This document shows positions 23,574 through 32,497 of a DNA stretch of 40,391 bases, piece after piece. The DNA comes from Candidatus Peribacteria bacterium. GTDB lineage: Bacteria > Patescibacteriota > Gracilibacteria > Peribacterales > Peribacteraceae. A program made the translations under genes and the position numbers. The stretch lies in assembly GCA_016866875.1 (NCBI GenBank), contig VGKY01000007.1, positions 1-40,391 on the forward strand. Reading direction: 5' to 3'. The notes beneath the pieces were generated by a model. That model was not told where the DNA came from. It was given only the letters and a program-made list of their open reading frames with translations, and ran no database searches. How positions within the stretch are numbered: position 1 is the stretch's first letter; each line of letters opens with the position of its first letter.

Positions 23574-26500
23574 ATGCCCTACACTGCCTTTCGCATGTTC
23601 GATCCCGTCGACCCTCGCCAGTCCTTCCCCGCCCTCGAGCGCGGCATCCTCACCTATTGGAAAGAGGAGGACATCTTCAAGCGCAGCATCAAGCAGCGAC
23701 GGCAGATGCACGGGGACATCCTTGAGCGAAGCAACGAAGAAACGAAGAAACGAAAAACTTCAACCTACTCGTTTTACGACGGCCCCCCCTTTGCGACCGG
23801 CCTCCCCCACTACGGTCACCTCCTCGCCGGCACCATCAAGGATGTGATCCCACGGTACCAGACGATGCGCGGCTTCAGTGTGCAACGAAGATTCGGTTGG
23901 GACTGCCACGGACTCCCCATCGAAAACCTCGTAGAAAAGGAGCAGGAGCTCAAAAGCAGAAAGGACATCGAAGCTATGGGCATCGCCGCATTCAATGACC
24001 TCTGTCGCGGATCCGTGCAGCGCTACGCAAAGGAATGGCGCACGACTGTCGAGCGCATGGGGCGCTTCGTCGACATGGACTGGGACTACAAGACGATGGA
24101 TGCCAATTTCATGGAGTCGATCTGGTGGGTGTTTGCCGAGCTCTGCAAGAAGCAGCTCATCTACGAGGGCCACAAGCCGATGCACATCTGCCCACGCTGC
24201 GCGACTCCGCTCAGTAACTTCGAAGTGACGCAGGGGTACCGCGATCGCACGGACATGTCCGTCATCATGACGTTTCCGCTCCGTGATGATCCCAATACCA
24301 TTCTCCTCGCGTGGACCACAACTCCTTGGTCACTCCCCGGAAACTTCTGGCTCGCCGTAGGTTCGCACGTCACGTACGCCGCAGTGGAGAGTGAAGGAAA
24401 AACGTACATTCTCGCAGAAAAACTTGTGGCAAAAGTGTTTGGAGACAGAGAGCACACCATCGTCCGTACGCTCAAATCTTCTGAGCTCGTCGGCAAGCGC
24501 TACATCCCCCTCTTCCCGTACTTTGAAGATACGGTCTTGGCATCGACTGCAGGAAGCAAGAAGCCGCAAACCTACGGGGAGCGCGTCTACAAAGTCATTG
24601 AGAATGCTGCAGTCGCCGTGAGCGACGAAGAGGGCACAGGTATCGTGCACCTTACGTCGTGTACCGGAGAAGACAGCTCAGCCGTCGCGCGCAGTGAAAA
24701 GGTCGATGTCCTCGCACACATCACAATCGACGGAAATTTTATTCCAGCTGTAACCGACTTCTTCGGACGGAATGCCAAACCAGAGGGAGACGACCCGATG
24801 GCAACGGACAAGAAGGTCATCGAAGTCTTAAAAAAGCATGATCGTTCCTTCGGGGCATTCACCATCAATCACAGCTACCCACACTGCTGGCGCTGCGACA
24901 CGCCACTCCTGCCCTTCAGTACGAGCTCCTGGTTCGTCGCCGTGGAGAAGATCAAGGAAAAGCTCCTAGGCAACAACGCCAAAACGCGCTGGGTGCCCGA
25001 TCACGTGCGCACGGGACGGTTCGACAAGTGGCTGCAAAGCGCCCGCGACTGGGCCATCTCCCGCAATCGTTATTGGGGAACACCGTTGCCCATTTGGAGA
25101 AGTGAGGAAGGAAGGAATGGAGAAAAAGGGCAAATGGAAGTCATCGGATCACGCGATGACCTGATGGGCAAATGCCAGATCCGCTTCACGAAAATTTCCG
25201 TGCTGCGACATGCCGAGAGCGAAGGCAACACGATCCCGATCTACCAGGGAAGTCTTCCGGGAACGTCCCTCACCAAACGCGGCAGAGAGCAGGCCAAAAC
25301 TGCGGCGGATTTTATCGAGCAAACGAACAAACCAACAAACGATCCCGTCGCGGTGATCTACACCTCCCCCCTCGCCCGCACACAGGAAACGGCGGCCATC
25401 ATCGCGAAGGCCACGGGAGCAAAGATCATCGTCGACGAGCGGCTGAGAGAAGTTTCCTTCGGCGAGTACGAAGGCAAGACCGTTGACTTCACCGATCTCT
25501 CATTCGTGAAGGCTCGCCGAGCCCACAAGATTGAAACCGGACGTCCTGAGAGCATCTACCACCTCGACGGTATGGAGACCTGGAGCTCCGTCCAGGAACG
25601 CATATCGGATTTCCTGCGCGAAGTCCTACCGCGACACCGCTCCGAGCACGTCGCCATCGTCACGCACGCAGATCCCCTCGTAAATATCCGAGCGTTCTTC
25701 ACGCGCGAGGATGCGTTGAAGCTCAGCCATCAGCCCTACCCCGACTTCGCGAGTCCCGAGAGCTTTTTCTGGGACCACGACCATGAAGCGCAGATGGATC
25801 TGCACCGCCAGACAGTAGACGGTGTGACATGGAATGGCACCCCCAGCAAGGGGCGGAGTGTCGAGATCACGATCGTGCGCCACGGGCAAACTGACTGGAA
25901 CCGCGACGGCATCATGCAAGGGCAAGAAAATCGAGGGCTGACGGATCTCGGAAAAGAGCAGGCGCTGGCAACCGCGAAGAATCTCAAGCGCAAGCACTTC
26001 GACGGCATCGTGACTTCCGACCTGCGCCGCGCGAAGGAAACTGCGGCGATCATTGCGCAGGAACTTGGATTGGAGATCATCGAAGAATCCGCACTCTTGC
26101 GCGAACGCCACATGGGCGACTGGCAAGGCAAGACCCTGGCAGATTGCCTGCGCGACTTCCCTCTCGCGATCGAAGGAGGCGAGGACGGCATGACACACCA
26201 CTCCCCTCCTGGCGGAGAAACACTCTCGCAGTTTCTGCGGCGTGCGGAGATCGCCCATGAACACTTGCTCGCACGCTATCCCGGCAAGAAACTGATCGTC
26301 GTCAGTCACGGAGGGTTCATTCGTTCGCTGACAACGGCTGTCGAAAATCTCTCCTTTGTGGAGGCAGTGCAGGTACGCCCGAACAATGGAGAGGTGACGA
26401 TGCTGGCGCTGCATCCACGATTGCGCCGCATTCCCGAAGTGCTCGACTGCTGGTTCGAAAGCGGCTCGATGCCCTATGCGCAGGCGCACTATCCATTCGC

Positions 26501-28055
26501 GTTCTCACACGCGCAACAGGGATCGGCGCTGAGCGGTCGGCGATCAGTCGCCAAGCTTCCCGCTTCGTTCCCCGCCGACTTCATCGCCGAAGGCATCGAT
26601 CAGACGCGCGGGTGGTTCTACACGCTCATGATCCTCGCGACGGCACTCTTCGACGAGCCGGCATTCAGGAACTGCATCGTCAACGGCATCGTGCTTGCGG
26701 AAGATGGGAAGAAGATGAGCAAGCGCCTGAAGAACTACCCGGAACCCACGGAAGTCGTCGAGCGCCATGGCGCGGACGCCGTGCGCTTCACCCTCATGCG
26801 CTCCCCCGCCGTACGGGGCGAAGACCTGCGATTTTCGGAGAAACTCGTCGAAGAGACGGTACGCGGCGTGATCCTGCCGCTGTGGAACACCTATAGTTTC
26901 TTCGTCACCTACGCGAACGCCGCGGGGTGGCGCCCTGTGGAAACGCGCAGGCACTCCAGTCACCCCCTCGACCAATGGATCCGCGCCGAGATCCAAGATC
27001 TGTGCAACCGCATGACCAAGCAGCTCGATGCCTACGATCTCTCCGCCACCTGCGTTGAGCTCGGAGACAGTATCGATGCGCTCACCAACTGGTACGTCCG
27101 TCTCTCGCGCAGGCGCTTTGCGGGGAAGGGCGCGCTCGAAGACGAGGAAGCGAGCGGTGACCTCGAGCGCGGAGCGCAGCACGATGCGCTCTGTACACTC
27201 CACGATATCCTTCTCACCCTCTCGCAGCTCCTCGCTCCGTTCTGCCCGTTTGTCACCGATGCCATCTACCTCAACCTCATTTCTGAGGAGCACGGATCGG
27301 TGCACCTCACCGACTGGCCGGAGGCACGAAAGATGACGGAAGACGAGCGAAGCCTCATCGCCAAGCACGGACTCCTGCGCCTCATCGTTTCTCTGGGAAA
27401 CTCCATCCGCGCACGCAACAAGATCAAGACACGCCAGCCGCTTGCAAAGGTCACCGTTGCTATCCCCTCAGGCATCGCCGATGTAGCGCTCACAGAAGAA
27501 GATCACCAGCTCCTCGGCCAGGAACTCAATGTGAAAGAGATCTCCCTCGTCAAAGATCCTGGGTCGCTCGCCCAAGCAGTCGCCCTCGTGGATGCACGCA
27601 AAGTCGGCCCCCGGCTAGGAAAGCGCGTACAGGAGGTGATCGCCGCAGGGAAGCGCGGGGAATTTGCAGTGCAGCAAGACGGATCTGTCCTCATCCTCGA
27701 TGAAACACTTTCTCCCGCGGAAGTGCAGATCCAGTACCGCGGCGCCGAGGGAACGGATGTCGCATGCGACCGGGGCATCGTCGTTGCACTCGACACGACG
27801 ATCACGGAAGCCCTCACTCGCGAAGGGCTCGCCCGCGATCTCATCCGTTCTGTCCAGAAGCTCCGCAAAGACGCAGGATTGGCCTTCACCGACCGCATCG
27901 CCCTCGCCGTCACCGGCCTCGATGATGTTGTGGAGGCCTTCAAAGGCCCCATCGCAGAAGAGACACGGGCAGAGTGGAAGGAGAATGATGGAGAACAACA
28001 CGAAATCGTCATTGAAGACAAAACTATTTTCATTCAATTTCAAAAACTCTCATAG
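23574..28055 (+). CDS. ileS: Isoleucyl-tRNA synthetase (type 2) with two inserted histidine-phosphatase domains
   Basis: A 1493-residue class I synthetase that charges tRNA-Ile; relatives are about 1000-1100 residues. The HIGH motif is HYGH (79-82) in PPFATGLPHYGH, and KMSKR is at 1047-1051, both intact; the type 2 (eukaryotic-like) form is suggested by these and by DCWFESGSMPYAQ. Two insertions lie in the catalytic core. Residues about 540-735 form a phosphatase with RHAE (H546), SPLARTQETA and a second His (H698). The synthetase then resumes briefly (MDLHRQTVD, about 741-750), and residues about 763-940 form a second with RHGQ (H770), SDLRRAKETA and SHGG (H912). The start is set by AAAGGAG six bases before ATG 23574. 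A short AACGAAGA microsatellite (23733-23756) is translated before the HIGH motif. Confidence 0.93.
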   Translation: MPYTAFRMFDPVDPRQSFPALERGILTYWKEEDIFKRSIKQRRQMHGDILERSNEETKKRKTSTYSFYDGPPFATGLPHYGHLLAGTIKDVIPRYQTMRGFSVQRRFGWDCHGLPIENLVEKEQELKSRKDIEAMGIAAFNDLCRGSVQRYAKEWRTTVERMGRFVDMDWDYKTMDANFMESIWWVFAELCKKQLIYEGHKPMHICPRCATPLSNFEVTQGYRDRTDMSVIMTFPLRDDPNTILLAWTTTPWSLPGNFWLAVGSHVTYAAVESEGKTYILAEKLVAKVFGDREHTIVRTLKSSELVGKRYIPLFPYFEDTVLASTAGSKKPQTYGERVYKVIENAAVAVSDEEGTGIVHLTSCTGEDSSAVARSEKVDVLAHITIDGNFIPAVTDFFGRNAKPEGDDPMATDKKVIEVLKKHDRSFGAFTINHSYPHCWRCDTPLLPFSTSSWFVAVEKIKEKLLGNNAKTRWVPDHVRTGRFDKWLQSARDWAISRNRYWGTPLPIWRSEEGRNGEKGQMEVIGSRDDLMGKCQIRFTKISVLRHAESEGNTIPIYQGSLPGTSLTKRGREQAKTAADFIEQTNKPTNDPVAVIYTSPLARTQETAAIIAKATGAKIIVDERLREVSFGEYEGKTVDFTDLSFVKARRAHKIETGRPESIYHLDGMETWSSVQERISDFLREVLPRHRSEHVAIVTHADPLVNIRAFFTREDALKLSHQPYPDFASPESFFWDHDHEAQMDLHRQTVDGVTWNGTPSKGRSVEITIVRHGQTDWNRDGIMQGQENRGLTDLGKEQALATAKNLKRKHFDGIVTSDLRRAKETAAIIAQELGLEIIEESALLRERHMGDWQGKTLADCLRDFPLAIEGGEDGMTHHSPPGGETLSQFLRRAEIAHEHLLARYPGKKLIVVSHGGFIRSLTTAVENLSFVEAVQVRPNNGEVTMLALHPRLRRIPEVLDCWFESGSMPYAQAHYPFAFSHAQQGSALSGRRSVAKLPASFPADFIAEGIDQTRGWFYTLMILATALFDEPAFRNCIVNGIVLAEDGKKMSKRLKNYPEPTEVVERHGADAVRFTLMRSPAVRGEDLRFSEKLVEETVRGVILPLWNTYSFFVTYANAAGWRPVETRRHSSHPLDQWIRAEIQDLCNRMTKQLDAYDLSATCVELGDSIDALTNWYVRLSRRRFAGKGALEDEEASGDLERGAQHDALCTLHDILLTLSQLLAPFCPFVTDAIYLNLISEEHGSVHLTDWPEARKMTEDERSLIAKHGLLRLIVSLGNSIRARNKIKTRQPLAKVTVAIPSGIADVALTEEDHQLLGQELNVKEISLVKDPGSLAQAVALVDARKVGPRLGKRVQEVIAAGKRGEFAVQQDGSVLILDETLSPAEVQIQYRGAEGTDVACDRGIVVALDTTITEALTREGLARDLIRSVQKLRKDAGLAFTDRIALAVTGLDDVVEAFKGPIAEETRAEWKENDGEQHEIVIEDKTIFIQFQKLS
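23733..23756 (+). repeat. AACGAAGA tandem repeat inside ileS
   Basis: Three consecutive 8-base units (AACGAAGA twice, then AACGAAAA) encode a charged insert (NEETKKRK) between the first helix and the HIGH motif. Three 8-base units total 24 bases, so the frame is kept. Confidence 0.75.
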
Positions 28056-28095
28056 TCGGCGAGACGTGCCGCTTGCACATCTCTACAAACATGCC

Positions 28096-28488
28096 ATGTC
28101 CCTCCCCCTCCGCATCACCCTCCGTCTCGTCCTCACCATCGCCCTCGTCTGGGCGATGCAACGGTATCTCGGACGCTACGTCGTGATCACCGGCGGGCTC
28201 CCCGGATGGATCGTGATCGCCGCGCTCCTCACACTCATGAATCTCCTGGTGCGACCGGTACTCTCGGTGATCGCTCTGCCCCTGCACATCCTCGCATCAC
28301 TCCTTGCACTCGTCATCGTCAACGGACTCTTCACAGCACTCGTCGTCTGGATGGCCGGATACCTAGAACCCAATCTCGTCACCATCGCGATCGTGGGTTT
28401 TCCCGGATGGATCGTGGTACCGATGGTGCTTGGTGCAGGAAATTGGGTGATGAAGCTCATCACGGAAATTGGTGGAGAATCGGCGTGA
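28096..28488 (+). CDS. Phage-holin-IV-like small membrane protein
   Basis: This 130-residue protein has about four transmembrane helices and a small basic N-terminus. Segments such as GGLPGWIVIAALLTLMNLLVRPVLSVIALPLHILA match the widespread 4-TMS holin-like family (mycobacterial 4 TMS phage holin type), whose cellular role is unsettled. The ATG at 28096 was chosen because it starts the basic-hydrophobic N-terminus; it is 40 bases after the ileS stop and may share its transcript. It converges with the 70-residue gene, three bases apart. Confidence 0.82.
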   Translation: MSLPLRITLRLVLTIALVWAMQRYLGRYVVITGGLPGWIVIAALLTLMNLLVRPVLSVIALPLHILASLLALVIVNGLFTALVVWMAGYLEPNLVTIAIVGFPGWIVVPMVLGAGNWVMKLITEIGGESA

Positions 28489-28491
28489 CGA

Positions 28492-28704
28492 TCAAAACGA
28501 CCGCTGCACGAAGTCCTGCAGTGCCCACGTCATCCCTTTGAGCGCGGCATCTTTGGGCATCTGATGATACGAGGAGACAACGCCGAACTCCGCTTTCTTT
28601 CCTGCTTCATCAGATCCCTTTTTCCAGCCAAAGACGAGGAAGCCAGGGACGCCCAGGCTCTGGAGAAATTCTTCGCATTTCTTCTGCACATCGGGATTAT
28701 CCAT
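28492..28704 (-). CDS. Unknown 70-residue protein
   Basis: A small soluble protein with no recognised family. It starts MDNPDVQKKCEEFLQSLGVP, continues FLVFGWKKGSDEAGKKAEFG and ends with a helical segment (ALKGMTWALQDFVQRSF). The ATG at 28704 was chosen; extending upstream would translate the A/T-rich repeat region and give a simple-sequence N-terminus. It is convergent with the holin-like gene and divergent from the SLH gene. No Shine-Dalgarno is seen. Confidence 0.6.
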   Translation of the reverse strand: MDNPDVQKKCEEFLQSLGVPGFLVFGWKKGSDEAGKKAEFGVVSSYHQMPKDAALKGMTWALQDFVQRSF

Positions 28705-28747
28705 AGAGAAAAGAAGAGATGATGGGGGAAGTATAGTGAACATCGAA

Positions 28748-29975
<1,228 letters not shown>

Positions 29976-29996
29976 TTCTGACGGTTTGGAAAATGA

Positions 29997-30014
29997 ACAC
30001 CATAACCATGGTGT
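29997..30014. terminator. Hairpin downstream of the SLH gene
   Basis: ACACCAT (29997-30003) pairs exactly with ATGGTGT (30008-30014) around the loop AACC, 22 bases after the SLH stop. No T-tract follows, so termination is uncertain. Confidence 0.4.
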
Positions 30015-30107
30015 GTCTCCAATCGGCATTTTTGGCAATAATGGCAAAATTCCACTGTTGTAAAAAATAAGAACAGAACAAAAAACCGAACAGCGCTTCG
30101 TTGACGA

Positions 30108-30530
30108 ATGGGTGCGAGATGCAGTGAAATGCCGATGATGAATTACATGGAAGTCACCAACGGCAAGGCGCGAATCCCTGTTCCGAACAATGCAGAGAGG
30201 CTGATGGAAGTCATCACGGCGATAGACAATATCCCCGTAGGCGAAAACGAGTTTACGACGTGCGAAGGCATTGAACGCTATCAATACAAACAGCAAATCC
30301 GCTCTGCACTCTCCGCGGCTTTCTACGGAAAATCTCCCGATACAAAGCTGGATCCGGCTATCACCGAACTCGCAGCGGATTTGCTCCATGAATACAATCT
30401 TCTCCCCCGCGGTTCTACCGCCTATTTCCTCCGTCGTTTTGGCTTTCGGTCGAAGCGAAACGCCCAAGACGCCATCAACAAATTACTGGGTTTGGATGCA
30501 ACTCAGTCAAAGGAAACGAAAATGGCTTAA
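30108..30530 (+). CDS. Unknown 140-residue protein
   Basis: No family is recognised. The sequence is soluble and mixed in character, with helical stretches (NAERLMEVITAIDNIP, IRSALSAAFYGKSPDTKLD, ITELAADLLHEYNLLP) and a basic region (FLRRFGFRSKRNAQDAINKL) that could touch nucleic acid. The start could be the ATG at 30108 or the ATGs at 30129, 30135 and 30138; none has a clear ribosome site. It ends in an AT-rich tail before a 350-base stretch leading to tmRNA. Confidence 0.6.
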   Translation: MGARCSEMPMMNYMEVTNGKARIPVPNNAERLMEVITAIDNIPVGENEFTTCEGIERYQYKQQIRSALSAAFYGKSPDTKLDPAITELAADLLHEYNLLPRGSTAYFLRRFGFRSKRNAQDAINKLLGLDATQSKETKMA

Positions 30531-30880
30531 ATAAAAAATATTATATAATCATAAGTCAACGCCAACATAAAATCGTCGTCCATGGTGGCTGGCAGGTCGT
30601 GGCGCTTTCCTCTCTTGTGTGCACGCTCGTCGTGGGACTGGCGTGGACATCATCACGTTACTCGGGCGCAACCTGCGAAGCTTCAGCGGATATATCGTCG
30701 CCCGCGGGAGCCTTGCCGCCACAACCTATGAGCAGCAACGGGAGAACGAGGAGAACGGCGATGAAATAATGGAAACGCATGGGATGTATGGAAGGAAGAT
30801 GGAGACAATGCTACACTAGCACTTCCGCTCTCTCACATCGAAGTTCGACTCGTATCAGCTCGTCTTTGCGGATTCTTTAT
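30531..30880. other. Stretch before tmRNA without a firm gene
   Basis: It holds an AT-rich patch with TATAAT (30544-30549), a possible short gene (30599-30769, listed separately) and the presumed tmRNA promoter region. I see no other RNA or protein gene that I can support. Confidence 0.4.
30599..30769 (+). CDS. Possible 56-residue membrane-anchored peptide
   Basis: A GTG opens a short frame with one hydrophobic helix (ALSSLVCTLVVGLAW) and a Ser/Pro-rich tail ending in basic residues. A TATAAT box lies 50 bases upstream. The GTG start, short length and lack of a family make this tentative; it may also be the remnant of a longer gene. Confidence 0.25.
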   Translation: MALSSLVCTLVVGLAWTSSRYSGATCEASADISSPAGALPPQPMSSNGRTRRTAMK

Positions 30881-31009
30881 GGGGATGACAGGCCTCGACA
30901 GCGTGATCAACGAAGTGCGACTTCCCCGGTCCGGGATTGCAGAATCTCCCGTCACCCGCTTCTGCACACTATATCTGCCAACTACAAGCAGAAATTCGCC
31001 AGTCTTAAG

Positions 31010-31066
31010 GCTCGCTTCACGGCGCGCCCGACGTTCGCTCACGCGTTCGCGTTGGCTGCTGCGTAA
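31010..31066 (+). other. tmRNA tag peptide frame
   Basis: If the resume codon is the GCT at 31010, the tag is 18 residues, starting ARFTARPT and ending AFALAAA. The C-terminal ALAAA is the usual ClpXP degron. The resume codon is not certain because the usual TAGTC just before it is not in the expected phase. Confidence 0.6.
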
Positions 31067-31278
31067 GTCTTGATTTTTCAGGACGCGTCTCCCCAGGATC
31101 CTCGCTACTGGGATGAGGCGTCATAGCGAGGTGGGATCATTGCCTGATGCGACAATGACCGACGTATAGCATCACCCTTTGTCGCCTTTCCTTGGTTCTT
31201 CCCTACGGCGACAAAGTAACGGAAGAACCATGACCGTACGGGTATCCGCTTTGCACGTTGGACCCGGGTTCAACTCCC

Positions 31279-31291
31279 GGCATCTCCACCA
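31279..31291 (+). repeat. Candidate attachment site in the tmRNA 3' end
   Basis: GGCATCTCCACCA, the last 13 bases of tmRNA, is repeated exactly at 40171-40183 in the same orientation. The pair may mark the ends of an integrated island. Confidence 0.5.
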
Positions 31292-31434
31292 ATCGACTCG
31301 ATCAAAGATGGTTGTTTTGCAATAGTTGTAGAGGGTCTGATGCGGGATTGCATTTAAGGAAATGAAAGAGGTTCTTGTGATGTGCTCGACTTTCACTCTA
31401 CGAAGAATTGATCTTTGAGAAAGCATGTAAGAGC

Positions 31435-31462
31435 TTGTTTATGGTAATGAACAAATTACACT
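31435..31462 (+). promoter_or_regulatory. Predicted promoter of the 271-residue gene
   Basis: TTGTTT (31435-31440) and TACACT (31457-31462) are 16 bases apart. Transcription would start a few bases before the ATG at 31477, giving a nearly leaderless message. Confidence 0.35.
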
Positions 31463-31476
31463 TACTAAGTTGAACA

Positions 31477-32292
31477 ATGGTCTCTTGGTTCATTCAGCAT
31501 TGGCCTAAACCAACAGATTGGGATCGGGAGGAAAATGCTCGGTTACAGAATCAACTCTGTGAGAAAGGCGAGATAGCTGTCCATTATCAAGATATCGAAA
31601 GTACAGATCCAAAGTTTTACAACAAGCATTCACAGAAATACATTCGCAAATTTGTCGAACTAGCTAATGAAGGCGGCTATGTATGTGCAAACTATCCCCC
31701 GATCAAAGCGATGATTATTGGGAAAATGAAACCGAAAAGTAAAATATCTATTGATCAAGGTCTGCCAATTCTTAAAAGAATCAAGCTTTCGCAGTGGAGT
31801 CCAGTCTCAAAGGAAATGCGTGCACTTCTTCTTGTCGGTGCACCTACAAGGGCTACTATTTCCAAATGGAAAATTATCGGCAAGAGCTTGGAACAATTGG
31901 TGAATAAAAAGCGCTGTATGGATTGGGGATCTCTTAATCCTTCAAAGCAAGAAATCGTCTGCCAAGAATATCTTCGGGCAAAATATGGTCTTAGGTATCT
32001 CCTAGCTCGAGTAGGAGGCTCAATGGAGGATCTCGACATCATCGGTATTTCAAGAAATGGGAGTCCAATTGCTGCTCAAGTAACTTTCACTCCTTCAAAG
32101 TCTAAACTCGACAAAAAAGCCAAGGTGCTCAACGCCTATAAGGGGGAATTGTTCTTTTTTAGCCCTGATACTGAATGTATATCTCTTATTAAAAAGAAGT
32201 ATCCTCGGCTGCACTTCATTTCAACCAAATCAGTTTGGCAATGGTTGGAATCAAAGCCTGTTTTTGCCAAGGCGATTCTAATGACTGAGTAA
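31477..32292 (+). CDS. Unknown 271-residue protein, possible restriction-nuclease-like fold
   Basis: No family is recognised with confidence. The middle of the protein has a pattern like PD-(D/E)XK nucleases: a helix with E159 or E164 (KQEIVCQEYLRAKYG), then MEDLDIIGISRNG with D185-D187, then IAAQVTF, where Q201 stands in the place of the E/Q-x-K motif but the Lys is Thr. It could be a variant or inactive nuclease fold, or something else. Codons are AT-rich compared with the genes to the left. It is the first gene after the tmRNA 3' end and lies beside a restriction-modification pair, so a defence role is plausible. Confidence 0.65.
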   Translation: MVSWFIQHWPKPTDWDREENARLQNQLCEKGEIAVHYQDIESTDPKFYNKHSQKYIRKFVELANEGGYVCANYPPIKAMIIGKMKPKSKISIDQGLPILKRIKLSQWSPVSKEMRALLLVGAPTRATISKWKIIGKSLEQLVNKKRCMDWGSLNPSKQEIVCQEYLRAKYGLRYLLARVGGSMEDLDIIGISRNGSPIAAQVTFTPSKSKLDKKAKVLNAYKGELFFFSPDTECISLIKKKYPRLHFISTKSVWQWLESKPVFAKAILMTE

Positions 32293-32497
32293 TTAGTCCT
32301 GCAAATCACCCGTAGCTTCCATTGAGGACCTATGAACGGTCAATTTTCCGCAGAATGTTGACCATTCGGCTCGCATGCTGTAGGGCAAGCAAGCTAGTAG
32401 TGATTGCTGGTGATGCCACGCACACCAGTGGATACAAGGTGAACTATTGTAGATAGAATTTGGTCGTGAAGCCCCCGGATATTCATGCTCATTTTTG

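Larger units (their letters stand above)
30881..31291 (+). ncRNA. ssrA: tmRNA (SsrA)
   Basis: The 411-base RNA rescues stalled ribosomes with SmpB. The 5' end GGGGATG pairs with CATCTCC at the 3' end, then A and encoded CCA. The T-arm is visible as CCCGGGTTCAACTCCCGG. A reading frame inside ends in ALAAA then TAA (31064-31066), the classic proteolysis tag. An H-type pseudoknot is clear: TTTGTCGCC (31178-31186) pairs with GGCGACAAA (31207-31215), interleaved with TGGTTCTTCC (31193-31202) and GGAAGAACCA (31221-31230). The 3' end is a common integration site for genomic islands, which fits what follows. Confidence 0.95.

Noticed and set aside
25626-26489. A 287-codon minus-strand frame in ileS
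   Set aside because: Antisense to the second phosphatase domain; no independent support.
30779-31066. A 95-codon plus-strand frame ending ALAAA
   Set aside because: Its end is the tmRNA tag; the upstream part is untranslated RNA and promoter.
31172-31426. An 84-codon minus-strand frame containing CRELNPGP
   Set aside because: This is the antisense of the tmRNA 3' T-arm, a common false protein.
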